Source: Paragonimus skrjabini miyazakii (taxonomy: Eukaryota; Platyhelminthes; Trematoda; Plagiorchiida; Troglotrematidae). From it: a DNA stretch of 64,000 nt. The position numbers and the translations under genes are program-made. Positions 45,809 to 57,254 of the stretch are shown here, piece after piece (the stretch's first letter is position 1; each line of letters opens with the position of its first letter). The stretch is from the NCBI GenBank assembly GCA_014338405.1, contig JTDE01000133.1:236492-300491 (forward strand), in the 5' to 3' direction. Below the pieces are notes generated by a model that did not search any database, was not told the origin of the DNA, and saw nothing but the letters and a program-made list of their open reading frames with translations.

Positions 45809-48800
45809 CTCGCACAATAACCTCCTCATGTGCAAAAAGTCGCATCGTGCGTGGGAGACCAACAGATTGTCAGGCCAGTGGAACTGATCTGGCGAGAGGC
45901 AGTGTGGGAGATTAAACTATCGGATCAACACAAAAGGTATGTGAAGACGTCCGCACACACCATTTGGTAGGTTAGGATTGATCACATATGCTATGTCAAC
46001 CCTGGATTTTACGTTTGTTCAAATTTATTGATATATTTGTCTGTCTATGTTTGGTGCGGTTTCGAATGTTGAATTCGTTGATGTATTTTTGGTTTGCCTT
46101 CAGAAAGTCGGCTTTAACTTTTTGTTTACTTCGTCTTTTGTTGCGTGCACTGAACAATTATGATAAATTTTGTATAAAGGTTGCACACAGAAAATATATC
46201 TGCCTTTTTCTATTGCGCACTAATGGAAAATTTTGCTTCGTATTGTTGGACACGCTGTCACCTTCGTTTATACCAGATTGCTTTAGTGAGCTCATTTTCC
46301 GTTGACCGGTGGCCATTTTTAGAAGTCTTCCTCGGTTGCTTCTTACAGTGTTGTTCTGCTGGGTAATTTGAGTATTGGGTTGATCCGCGCCCAAGTTGAG
46401 GGAGCACGTTTTATAATTTATCACGATGGTGCCATCTGAATTCTGATAGCTTCAATTGATTTTTCTGACGTCTATTTGAACCTGGATCACAATCTTATTA
46501 ATCTAACCGTCGGAATCAACGCGATTGCTTATTGCACACTACTTATTGAATCATCCTAACTCAGTAGATGGAAGTAAACACTAAATTTTTGCATTACTAA
46601 GATTGATGTTAAGATGATTCAAAACATCGTTTAGTGAGTTCTGATCATAAGTGATGAATCGTTGCTGAAAATCACTATACATGAGCTCGGCTTGACGTTC
46701 CATTTCAGCTCTGCGTTGTAATTCGCTGTCTTTTGTGGAAAATGATAAGGTAGCTTCTCTCAGACACTATTCGAGATCGTCTTCTCACACCCACTCTACT
46801 AACGAAAAGGGTATATATTTTCCATTTTTCTCTTGTCAGTCTCGTTCCCATAAGGTGGTACATGAGTGTGAAGAGTGCTTTAGTAGCCTGACTGCAACTA
46901 TCCTCAGTAAATCATCTCAACTAACTAACCAAAAAAGAGACGTGTACATCCATTTTACAGGGTAACTTTACGAGTACGGTTAGTGATGGCAAATTGGAAG
47001 AACAAAGCGTACACGTTGCGCTCGATAAGCACATGATTAAGAGTGAAATACCAAAAGCCTCACTAAATTACTAAGAAATTTGGTCGGTACAAATTGTACG
47101 AAGTGGACAAAACCTATAAACATCTGTGCATTAAAGTCTAAAGATTACAATCTAGTCAGTTGTGTGTACCGTATGTGAAAATTTCGGCTCATACTGATTC
47201 TCATAGCAGGAATACGTATTATGTGGTACAGGAAAAACTGATAACCGACTAACAAGGAGTTGTACGGTATAGCACACGGACTGAAGTAGCACTGAATCTG
47301 CTGAAATAACAAAGGTTAGAACTTTCAATCAGATATAATTGAACCCTCCCTACCATATCGGTTACATCTTACCTCAACAAACAAGGTCTGAATATTCACA
47401 TCACCAGATTTGTTACACAGATCTACGTCACTTACTTTTGCACAATACAGATAAGCTGTCACCTCTAATATCCGTTCATGTATGCTACACGTCCATCAGA
47501 AAGAATTTCATCAAATAGTTATACAGAAACTATTTGGTGACTGAATTCTCGGCAAACAACTTTTAGGACTTCAGACATATTTTCAAATTCTGGAACCAAC
47601 AAATTTTTAACGAAATGCTAAATTGTATTCCAATTGTTTTGAAATTTGCTGTATCAGCAATCGCTATTTACTTTTTACAGACATCAAGTTCTTCGTCTCA
47701 CAGTTTCATCTATATTAATTGATTGACTTTTTCAGTTACCAAATTCTCTGTTCAGTGCCTATATTAAATTAACAGGTAACGTCAACAATATGTATGTTTT
47801 TACACACAACCAATTGTCTAGTGTTGTTTCCCTCATCCAAACTTTATTTGGTTCTCAACGTTTTCCATGCTCACCACCTTGAAAACAACTGCACAAGACT
47901 CGTTCGTGCAATGGAAACAGATGTATTCATCACCGATGTAATCAAAACACACTGGGTTGTTGTACTTCCGCATAACGATTTTTTGTCTGTTCATCCATTT
48001 GCGAAATGTGGATGGTTCGTTGGAAACTTTCAGTGCAACTACCTGAAAGTCTGCTCGCGATTACACAGGACAAAGACTTTATAATCCTTTCAGACTGACA
48101 AATAGAATTGCGGTATAAAACTAACCCAAACAGTTATATATTTACAAATCTTCAGCTCTTTCATGTTTTTGGCAGGGATCTTACAAACAACCCAAAAATT
48201 TTCTTTGTTTTATTAATTTACTGACGAAATACGAATTGCACGTTATTGCACTTTGCGACACAATTACTGTGGCAGACTTCACCCATTTTTTAATTTTATG
48301 GCTGCTTTGAAAATACCCTGTAGGATCTACCAGGATTCATAGTTATACACCATCTATCGGCGCAGCTGTAAACCTCTTGAATCAGATTTGATCTTTCAGG
48401 TTGATTTTCGTCTATCCTACCCTCAATTTCGCTTGTAATAGTCTGAACATACGTTTCAGTGGTTCTGGCCAGAATCAACAGACTTCTTGTGTGTGAATGC
48501 ATCACTTTGTTTTCGTAATTTTATCCTAACCCGCTTGGCAAAAAATCATAATTGTTTTCTCTCAAAATGGTCTGACGGTCGAAACTGTTGAGGTTGTTTA
48601 TTCATTCAGTGTGTTCATTTGTTCGAAACGTCCGCGGCACTGTTACCCAGTATCATGGTTGTAGTTAGGATCGTTTGTTACTACGCGTTGCTGAGTGTCT
48701 TTGTAGAATGCTCTAGCGGAATAAATGCAAAGTCTGCTTATTCACTAATCACTCTACTTAATCTTTCATAGTTTTACCTTGAACTACCTTACAAAAGGAC

Positions 48801-49317
48801 ATTCAGTGATGGTAACTTGACAGGTTAAATGAGCCTGATGTGGCATACAGAATAATATGTAAGCATTCGGTATGAAACCAGGCGCACAAAACTTCTTGCA
48901 TAAAAACAATGAGATTACTCTAAGTAAAATAGTACAATAAAACTGAATTCATGTATAAACGAACACTATTCAGTATTACTGGATTAAATGGAATCGATAT
49001 GCGTGAACAGTAGTTGCACTTCAATGTGATACAGTGAGCAATGACAGACACTAAACTTTGGCAGTGCAGCAAAATACAGCTGCCAATTTGTGCAAATATT
49101 TAGAATGTGGACAATGACCGACTGACTATGGCATGTCTTAGCAAGCTATCGCTCACGGTGGATGACGAGTAGCATACTTATATCTAAATGAAAGGGCCAA
49201 TTTTTCCCAGCCGATTTTCCACTGTTCCTCAGAATAACACCAAAAGGTATATTTAACTGGAGAATTGTTAATTGTAGTTGTGTTAGCAGTTTAAACAATC
49301 TGGTCACAATTTTGTTT
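45809..49317. other. Intergenic sequence
   Basis: No supported gene. The 105-codon ORF at 45988-46305 is hydrophobic and T-rich, as expected from AT-rich DNA read in that frame. Others are shorter and have no motif. Confidence 0.4.
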
Positions 49318-49812
49318 ATTGATGGTGTAACGCGCCTTTCCTCTGCCAAATGTTCTATCACGACTTGAATCCTATACCTGGATTCCTGCTATGTGGCTGC
49401 ACCCAGTCTACTTACGCGGAGTCGGGAAGAAGACGAATGTGGAAAAACACGCTGTATTGTCTACTTCAAGTATGACAAATGATTGGAATGCCAGTAAACA
49501 TATATAGTATGAAATAGTTGTTAAGTATGGCCATTTACGCGTGGAACCACTGTCCGCTTGTTTAGGCCACTTCGCGATTAAGTGGTTAAGTAGGGCCGAT
49601 TCCATAGCCGTTACGATCTAATTGAAGTGCTCGGAGACGAATTCATCAAAGCACTCTAATCAGGTAATCGGTGACGGCTGAGCGTGGATGTCGCGTAAGC
49701 CCAATGAACTAATCACCCTGACTGGGTGAAGCCACATAGCAGGGATCCAGGTACAGGATTCAGGTCGTGATAGAACCTTTGGCAGAGGAAAGGTACGTTA
49801 CATCAATTGTAT
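49318..49812. mobile_element. MITE-like element with about 85-bp inverted ends
   Basis: The sequence ATTGATGGTGTAACGCGCC, then TTTCCTCTGCCAAATG, TATCACGACTTGAATCC and GCTATGTGGCTGCACCCAGT (49318-49408) recurs in reverse at 49722-49812 with about one difference in ten. About 310 bp lie between. The inside contains no ORF of note and no hammerhead core. The length and long inverted ends suit a non-autonomous DNA transposon or foldback element. A clear target duplication was not found, and the ends are AT-rich and approximate. Confidence 0.6.
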
Positions 49813-50635
49813 TCTTCCAATACGATCTGATAGCGTATTGCACTTAAATAGCAAGTCATTTATCCTGGAACCGAGTTTGAAAGGTATGGAATTCGCCTAA
49901 GTACAACTGAAATAATCTATATTTTTAGTAATCAGATTCGATAATGACCCCTAACATACTACTTGCCTAACGTTCGAGACAAGAAGACCAAAGTTACGTT
50001 CATGGGGTTCTAGCTCAGACTGGCGTATCAGTTGTGACCTCCAACATTTGAAATTAATGGATATTAATTTTTATGTAAAGGTACAGGTCAAATCCACATT
50101 TTGGTTTTCATTTTGATTTAACGGTTTTCTATAAACGGCGTATATCTAACTGGTACTGTGAGCTATGGAGAAGGTTCGCACACACGTATAAGGCACATTT
50201 CTCAACTGGGGACTTATGCGCTTTCCCCGCAGAGAAATCACAACGGCTATCACTCTGAAGTCCGATGGGTCAAATACCCTGTCAAAAAAGCTGGCAGTGT
50301 GGTATCAATACATTTATTCAAGTGGAATGTGTAGACAGTGTGAAACAATACATTATAAAACTAATCAGTATTCCTTATAATGTATTATAGTGAAATAAAT
50401 GACAGGTGAATACGAATAAGAGTAGCAGAAACCCGTCCGTTTTGCTTCCAAGGTCATTTATAATTCATATGTATACTGTTTTTCAAGAATTCGTAAATCC
50501 ATGTATATCATAGCAAGCGCAATATTAGTAAGGTTAACATTCCGCATAAAACAGGGATTTTAAGTGCATTGACTAAAATGTGGTGTTTACCTACCATGAA
50601 TGTAAAGTACAAATTAAAATCTTTTCTGTTTTTAG
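49813..50635. other. Intergenic sequence
   Basis: No ORF, RNA gene or repeat recognised. Confidence 0.4.
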
Positions 50636-50704
50636 ATGGTACCCAACTGTGGAAAATCATGGTTTCGGCTAGATTCGAATCAGCGACAAAAACACCATGT
50701 TAGG
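50636..50704 (+). CDS. Candidate 69-nt exon, unknown product
   Basis: A good acceptor (CTTTTCTGTTTTTAG) is followed by 69 nt and a near-perfect donor (AGG then GTAAGT at 50705). The frame MVPNCGKSWFRLDSNQRQKH, plus HVR, is open across all 23 codons with phase 0 at both ends. Short symmetric exons are typical of the micro-exon genes of schistosomes, but no neighbouring exon of that kind was identified, and such splice-site pairs arise by chance in AT-rich DNA. Expression data would be needed. Confidence 0.3.
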
Positions 50705-51189
50705 GTAAGTATTACGCATTTAATGGTCAAAAGTCGCCGAAAGTACACGACCGGTTTTGTGGTTGGTGCCATTCCTCTGGTAGGGGTAACTGGTGAACTT
50801 CGACCATGCATCTTAATGCGGGAACGGCAAATGCTGAAATTTATAGATACTAACTTATTTGCGCATTAGCTGTACCATTTAGCGGATACTCACTGGGCCC
50901 AGTAGATCAGTGCTGATGTTAAGAACATTAACTGACACCGTTCAGAAACTCAATCTGCCTAGAGTTCCTAGGTGTGATTGTAGTTCACCGGTTACGCATA
51001 CCTGGTGAGTGGCGACAATCACGAAACGGGCCATGTACTTTCGTCAAGTCTTCACTAGTAAACACAAACTCATCCCATCATACCTTACCAAAATTCTAGT
51101 GGTCAAAAGCCGAGATACCAGGATGCTGTGCAGGTAAGTCTTTCACGTTGTAAAATTTATTTTAGATGTTGAGAAGACTTAGCGTTGAA
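50705..51189. other. Intergenic or intronic sequence
   Basis: Nothing recognised beyond the open tail of the frame that starts at 50636. Confidence 0.4.
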
Positions 51190-51430
51190 CCGGACTGCCT
51201 GGAGGAATACGGTTCGGACGAGCGTCCGCGAGTTCAACAAGCAGTTGTTGCGCGGCCGTGAACGAAAGCGCGCAGCACGCAAAGGAACCAACAGAGCCCT
51301 AGGTCGTGGTGACATGATTGTATGACGTCGCGATGTGTGCGGCCGCGAATGCGCTGGCCGTTTGGGATTAGTTGGTCACCAGCGTACTCATAGTGCACCG
51401 TCGGTGAAGAGACACCGAGTACGTTAGGCT
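51190..51430 (+). repeat. Dispersed repeat D, copy 2
   Basis: GC-rich block sharing AGGAACC, the TAGGTCGTGGTGAC string and several GCGC and CGCGA words in order with 9650-9930. The base composition contrasts sharply with the AT-rich flanks. The family is not recognised. Confidence 0.45.
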
Positions 51431-54189
51431 CAGGTATGTCATATCAATATATGCATTCTACTTATTTTAACTACTGCATCGATCACGACCATGGTCATTT
51501 GGCAACTAATCTGCTCCTCTTCTCAGAAAAATGGGTGTCTGTGATCTTCTATCTATTATTTTCTTGGGCTTTGTTGGTGTATTGAATGATGATTCGTCTG
51601 TCTGATCCTTTTGTAGTTCAACTTTGAGCTTTGTTTTTCAACTTTATCCTCTTTTGAATGCAATAACATGCATTTGTATACTTAAATGTTTCTTGTGTTA
51701 CATTTTACATATCTTTCTTCTTAGTATAGATTTTGTCATTGCAGTCTCTCTCACTGTTTATTTTCTGAGAGATAAGGGTTTCCTTTTCGTGCTAGCCATT
51801 CAATTGGCTAACCAGCATTAGCCAGCTGGACACAAAGGCCTCACTCACACATCTACTGGTCTTATTCCTTCGGGTTTACACCGGATACGTGGTGTGTGAG
51901 TGGAACAGCAAGTGGTGCAGCGCAAGCCACTTGCGGTGAGGGTTTAAAGCACAGGCGTCCTTTGGCTTCGGTCACTGTGACAGGCCAATCCGTTTCGGAT
52001 GCCGCCAACTATATCGAGATCATAATTGAAAGACAGATTTTGGGCCGAAATTTGGTAACATATAGCCAATAGTGGCAGAACTGTATGAAAATGTCATTTT
52101 TGAACTGGTTTCGCCACATTGCGAATACAGAGATCATTTATTTTGCACTGTTGCGCATTAATAACCTGAATATTTGAATATATCCCGGAAACGTTTATCA
52201 CAAGCATTTTGATCATGGTTGTTTCCAATGACCTGCCACCAAAAAATAACAAGAAAAATGGTAGTTTTAAGGTGTGCGCCAATAAGGTGTTCGGTTGTCC
52301 GTTTGTTTGAGAACGTCCAAACAACGTATGGGTATGCTTCCAACTAACTTATTTGCGGAAAGCAAGACAACCACCACCCTAGCCTTGATTCACATTCATT
52401 GTTAGGCATCAGACGCCAGCACTTTTGTATGCAGCGGTCTCTAGTGGCTAGCAAGGACGATTCGCAACCGGGTTCCAAATAGGCCGTTCCGATGCTGAAA
52501 TACACCTGTGTTGAAAACGGGCGGTTTCTGGTTTTTGACAAAATAGGTGCTAATCAAGTATTTCTTTAATGACTCAGTATGAGCTACCGGATGCTGAATT
52601 TCACCCGACTATAAGTTCACTCCAACCAGCAACTGAAGATACACCTGATTATCAGATTTTTATGGCATTGATATCGATCGTCTCTCCATGTGCGTGGTCC
52701 ATTGACAGTGGCTTTTTCTATCTGTTTTCAGTTATGATATTCAATTAGAGAGTGTAGAATGCACGGCGTTTTGGCCACTGTGTTCACTGTTGAATTTGGT
52801 GCTGAACAAAATTGATCGCACTGATTACCGTCACCCGATAGATAGACCAAAGCGTCCAACACAGTGTCTGCTATGTAACCCGGGTCAAAACATGTGACCT
52901 GACCCTACATTTAAGTTCTGAAGCTCTTTAGGATGTACTGATTGCTGATCTGGTACTTCAACGCCCTTCTCGTTCAAACAAGTTACTGGGCTGCTACGTT
53001 CCGTGATATCTTCACTTAAGTGTCAAACGGTATCAGGGACCAAATTACTGTCATGTATTTAAAAGCATTTGTTAAAATGTCTAAAAGTTACCAGTTATAC
53101 TTATATCAACTCATTCGCTCAGACTTATTGAGGAATGAGATAATACGAGCTGTTTCATGACACAACTATATTAACTCGTGACATTTTCGGCATGATTTCT
53201 TCGAGAGTAGTGTTCAGCCAGTGAAAATTTTGTCAACTTCTCGACGGACACGGTTACATTATAACCTCTGGAAGCACATGAGAAACAGGGGCTACAAGTT
53301 TCAAACATGCAGGACGTGTTATTTTACTCTGGAATTGACCATCTTTTAGTAGGTCATGAATAAAGCATTCATAATAAACTAATACTGGTTACATATATTC
53401 TGCTAGGCAAGTAAACCGCATAGCAATGTATAACGAGCTGAAACTACAATTTGGTCACAGGTTGTATACCGATCCTTGTTCGCCAAAATAACCAGGATGT
53501 AAACAACTTACAGCAGGGTTCTGTAAATAACATATAACTGAACAGTTTCATGTTAACCATAAGTTTTCGGTCATCGTATTCGCATAACTTGCACTATTAC
53601 TGAAGAATTATATTCGGGTGATGGCAAACTGAAAAAGTTTGAAATAGAAGGTCATGACCAAAAACTCTAAACATTACAGTCCAATAGACATGTTAGAGAC
53701 CTTCAATAGTGGTTCTCAGCTGGAAGCGCTGGATACTCGAACTGTATGCCTAAGAGATTTTCCGATTACTCTGAATTTGCCAAGTTTCTTCACAGAACAT
53801 AACGTAACCAATTCCTTTCAGTTGTAACCCCTGTTAAGACTGTATACGCGTGAGTGTATTTTCTGAAGTAATAACTATATAGAAGATTCGAGCTGTCGTG
53901 TATCATAACTTCAAAACGAACTTTACATGTGATAAACTTCTGAGGTCTTCGCTGCTACTTCCTAAGTTGTTCGAAGTTAAATGACAAGGTTTCTCTAGTA
54001 ATATTAGCCGGCAGCCGTTCACAGTTAATCACAGCCCCCGCATTCGGATACACTTGTAAAATCACTCACTTCTAAGAGAAGTTTCAGAATTAAACACCGT
54101 TTTTGTCAGAGTCCTGCAGAGTAGTATATTTTCGTGCAGTACTTACCTAACACACCAATTCTTAGTTAATATTATATTGCGCTTAACAA
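51431..54189. other. Intergenic sequence
   Basis: No supported gene. A more GC-balanced block at 51820-52010 contains self-complementary words (GCCACTTGCGGTGAGG, CAAGTGGTGCAGCGCAAGCCACTTG) and may be a repeat, but no second copy was seen. Confidence 0.4.
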
Positions 54190-54614
54190 AACCCTCTTGT
54201 TAGAATATTAGTAATCTATCATCTGTCGCATTATCACGAACTCAGTTGGAAGCACTCTAAATGGGACTGGATATTCGGGTGCCTCAAAAGCACGCAAATA
54301 AAACCCTGGTAGATGCACAATTTGAGAATTTGTAGGGCCAGTTAAATGTTTTGGTCCCGACATCATCGGATAATGGCAGTTGGCTGAAGGCTAAGTTAGC
54401 TGGTCTGTCATACAACTTCCAACGGTTTCCAATACATCAGAGGTGCTGTCTAACTGGTGGACACTTGGAAGCTTTACAACAACTGAGGGAAGATGAAAAT
54501 ACTATATTTCTGAAGCCAGATAAAGGGACTGATGCCGCGATGATCAACCGCCAAGAATATGTGAATAAAATAGATGAAATTCTCACGGATTCTAGCAAAC
54601 TCAGTCCAGCAAAC

Positions 54615-54626
54615 AAACCGGACAAT
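54615..54626. repeat. Target-site duplication of nested element in PLE3, left
   Basis: AAACCGGACAAT, identical to 55114-55125. Confidence 0.9.
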
Positions 54627-55113
54627 TACTAATGAGTAGTCGGGGATTTGGTTAATTTCAAGTTGAACGTCACCCACAATCGATCGCAGCTGTCGCATTT
54701 CCCTAGACTACCCAGTCGGCCCCTTTCGAAAAGAAGCACTAGACTCGAAATTTGCTCTCATTAGAGCTCGTCAGTAGTGCATATCATCGCCACTGCCGGG
54801 ACTTGAACCACGGCTACGCTGTTCATGAGGCAACCGTGTTTGCCACTGCGCCACTGACCTCACGTTAGGCACGACCGAATTATCATATGTGAACGCTCAA
54901 CCACTTTCGCTTGTGAGTAATGGTCAGGTTGCCCGATCGTCTCGAGATGGAGACACAGTTACTGTCTGTTAACTCCAATCGATAACCCCGCGATTAGGAC
55001 TTCCTAGACGGGTCAAAATCTCCGATCTCATTAAATCTGCAAGGCGATATTTTAGACTGGAAAGTCTATAGGAATGCGACAGCTGCGATCAGTTGTGGAT
55101 GATGTTCAACTTG
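54627..55113 (-). mobile_element. Inverted-repeat hammerhead SINE element nested in PLE3
   Basis: 487 bp between perfect 12-bp duplications, in reverse orientation to PLE3. From left to right: 3' end arm (54657-54719), ribozyme region, tRNA-like head (reversed B box GGGACTTGAACC, reversed A box CCACTGCGCCACTGA), 5' extension (54867-55005), a short unmatched piece, and an opposite-strand arm of about 60 bp (55055-55113). The structure equals that of the PLE2-nested copy, and the left end again carries about 25-30 bp beyond the paired part. The flanking PLE3 sequence reads on across the site (ANKPDN to VLLIEKHIF). Confidence 0.88.
54736..54780 (-). ncRNA. Hammerhead ribozyme with broken core
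   Basis: On the minus strand: GCACTA, CTGACGA, GCTCT-AATG-AGAGC, then AAAT instead of GAAA, TTCGAGTC, TAGTGC. Stems I and II are perfect. The core defect equals that of the copy at 39382, so the two share a subfamily. Confidence 0.85.
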
Positions 55114-55125
55114 AAACCGGACAAT
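55114..55125. repeat. Target-site duplication of nested element in PLE3, right
   Basis: AAACCGGACAAT, identical to 54615-54626. Confidence 0.9.
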
Positions 55126-56782
55126 GTTCTGTTGATAGAGAAACATATATTCCGTGATTTCCAGGTTATTTTATGGCATGGTTTCATCAATGAACGGCAT
55201 TATCGCATGTTAAAACCTGTAGGTACGATGACCCCACAACTGCATGGTTTGCCTAAAACACACAAATCGTGTAGTCCCATGCGGCGCATTTTGGCAATGA
55301 ACGATTCTCCACACCATGACCTAGCAAAATGGCTGGCTGACATTTAAAGACCCCTTCGACAGAAACTATGTGTGCATACGCTGAAAGACACTTTTTAATT
55401 GTTACCATATATTGAAAAACTAAATATTGCCAGAGACACAATGTGTTCTATTGATGTTAATTCTTTATTTACATAGGTGTCACTACGCCAAACGATAGAT
55501 TTTATATGTTACTTCGCTTCATCCAACACTATTTATCTTCCAATTCCTGTTGACTATTTGAAGCGTTTATTTTTAATATGCACGGAAAGTGAGATTCTAT
55601 TTTTCGAGTAAAGGCTTTCAACAGGTAGATGGCATAGCCATGGGGAGCCTACTCAGTTCTGTTTTAGTTGATGTGTTCATGGCCAAAGTTGAGTAGTCAC
55701 TACTTCCCGTTGTGGACGGACGGTAACTCTACAAACGTTATGTCGACGACATGTTCTCGACTGGACAAGACAAGAAACAAGTGGAAAGAACGTTCCAAAC
55801 TTTCAACCCAATCCACCCGAATACCTCGGTCATAATTGAGTACGAAGGTGTGAACAGTTTGTCTTTCTTGGACATCCTGGTTCAACATCGTTCAGACGGA
55901 TTTATCGAACGTTCAGTGTACCATAAAACAACATGGACGGGGCAACAAATGAACCGCATGAGCTTTGCTCTCGTTGCATATAAATGGTCACTAGTACGTA
56001 AACTGTTTTACAGAGCGCCAAAAATATGCACCCAAGATAGATTACAAGCCGAACAAACAGTGTTGTATGAAACGCTTCTTACTAACAATTTCCCAGAACG
56101 TTTCATTGGGAAATTGAGCGAATTTACTTCTACGAAAAATGCAACTGTGGAAGTCCCTAAAAAAGCTGTTTACATCAAACTCCTCTTCAAAAGTGACAGT
56201 TTGATTAACACCTTAGGAAAGATTATTAGTGTCCCGTTGAAACGGGTGTATAATGCAGCAAACCTTGTCCTGTTCTCACAAACCACTAGGTTACCTCTAC
56301 GCCCGGTCAAAAATCAAATCCTGATGTTTTCTTCCGTCCATTGTATCTATCAGTATTCTTGCAGTTTAGGAAACACCTACGTTGGTAGAACAGACTGGAC
56401 GCTTATGATCAGAGCCAAGGAGCACATCCAAAACTGATTGACAGTTGCACTGACTAACCCACCAATGAGTAACACTCAGCGAGGACGAAACGCCGCTTCA
56501 TCTACTACAAAATGCTTATCGACCACAGGTCACAATGTCAATATCACATCTTCTTTTCAAGTCTTGATGAACGCTCACAGCTCACAAATTCTCAAGTATA
56601 TTGAAGCCTTGTTGATCAGTCGCCGACAGCCGGCCCGATGTGCACAAAAACATTTGAATGTCAACCTTTGTTTACCGTTGGTTTAGCCGTGAGTACCAAT
56701 CACGATCCAGCCCGATTGGTACTTTTATGTACTTCATTTGAGTCTTGGTGGTTTTGTTTTCATGCTAGTCACACGTTTACGA

Positions 56783-56801
56783 CTGACGAGAGGGCGAGAA
56801 A
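56783..56801 (+). ncRNA. Hammerhead-like core strands at PLE3 3' end
   Basis: CTGACGA at 56783-56789 and GAAA at 56798-56801, 8 nt apart, at the position relative to the endonuclease ORF where PLE1 and PLE2 have theirs. Stems I and III are not evident here. The 5.4-kb copy has the decayed form CTTACAA with GAAA. Listed because of position and spacing, not as a working ribozyme. Confidence 0.3.
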
Positions 56802-57254
56802 TTAATTCATATCGTATTTTTTTGTCTTCTGTTTATTATATTCAAATGGCTAAAAGGGACTCAATGTTTCAAACTAGTAAGTTAGTTTGGTGTAATTCAC
56901 GAATCTCGTTTGACAAGAATCCCATCCCACGGGGTTACAGATCGACCTATACTGCTACCTTGGCGAGGTGGTCGAGCTTGTGTATTGTTTTGATCCGGTG
57001 GGCTATGGTGACTAGAACTCCGATCTTTCCAGGTGCAACCATGTCAGACAAGCCAAAAGTGAGCAGTCAAACGAAAAGCAGTTGCATTCATAAGATTGTA
57101 TGACGCACTACTGACTGTGTCTGTAGCGAGGCACAATCCTATGAGCATACATCAGAACTATTTTTATAGTTGTGGCACTGCTGTTCTCTGTATCGGGAAG
57201 AAGGGGGTTAACAAAGGTTTTTTTCAAACAAAGAGCACTCTGATCGCCTAACGG

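Larger units (their letters stand above)
54190..56690 (+). pseudogene. PLE3 reverse transcriptase / GIY-YIG endonuclease relic
   Basis: N-terminal region with FLKPDKGTDAAMINRQEYVNK (54510-54575); after the nested insertion, RT blocks TPQLHGLPKTHK, RRILAMNDSPHHDLAKWL, then stops and frame changes through 55350-55700 (MCSIDVNSLFT and MGSLLSSVLVDVF remnants). From 55739 the frame is open again: KRYVDDMFSTGQDKKQ with YVDD intact, YEGVNSLSFLDILVQHRSDG, LLFKSDSLINTLGK, and the GIY-YIG endonuclease CIYQYSCS then NTYVGRTDWTLMIRAKEH near 56340-56420. Downstream codons (NPPMSNTQRGRNAA) continue past a stop at 56435-56437. Non-functional, but the last 228 codons are well kept. Confidence 0.85.
54190..56801 (+). 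mobile_element. PLE3: Penelope-like element, same family as 3.75-5.4 kb
   Basis: Colinear plus-strand Penelope-like element, from an N-terminal stretch (NLSSVALSRTQLEAL, matching NLSSLCLSDKLVEAL of PLE1) to the GIY-YIG domain and its tail. Protein and DNA are very close to the rearranged copy at 3.75-5.4 kb, and the match between the two ends just after GAAATTAATT. A SINE-type element is inserted at 54627-55113. No inverted terminal repeats were recognised. An RTE LINE lies directly downstream. Confidence 0.85.

Noticed and set aside
45988..46305. 105-codon plus-strand ORF with many hydrophobic residues
   Set aside because: Phe/Leu/Cys-rich translation is what T-rich DNA gives by chance; there is no motif, signal or splice context.
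51624..51821. Hydrophobic 65-codon ORF resembling membrane segments
   Set aside because: Same T-rich bias; no conserved feature and no neighbouring coding evidence.
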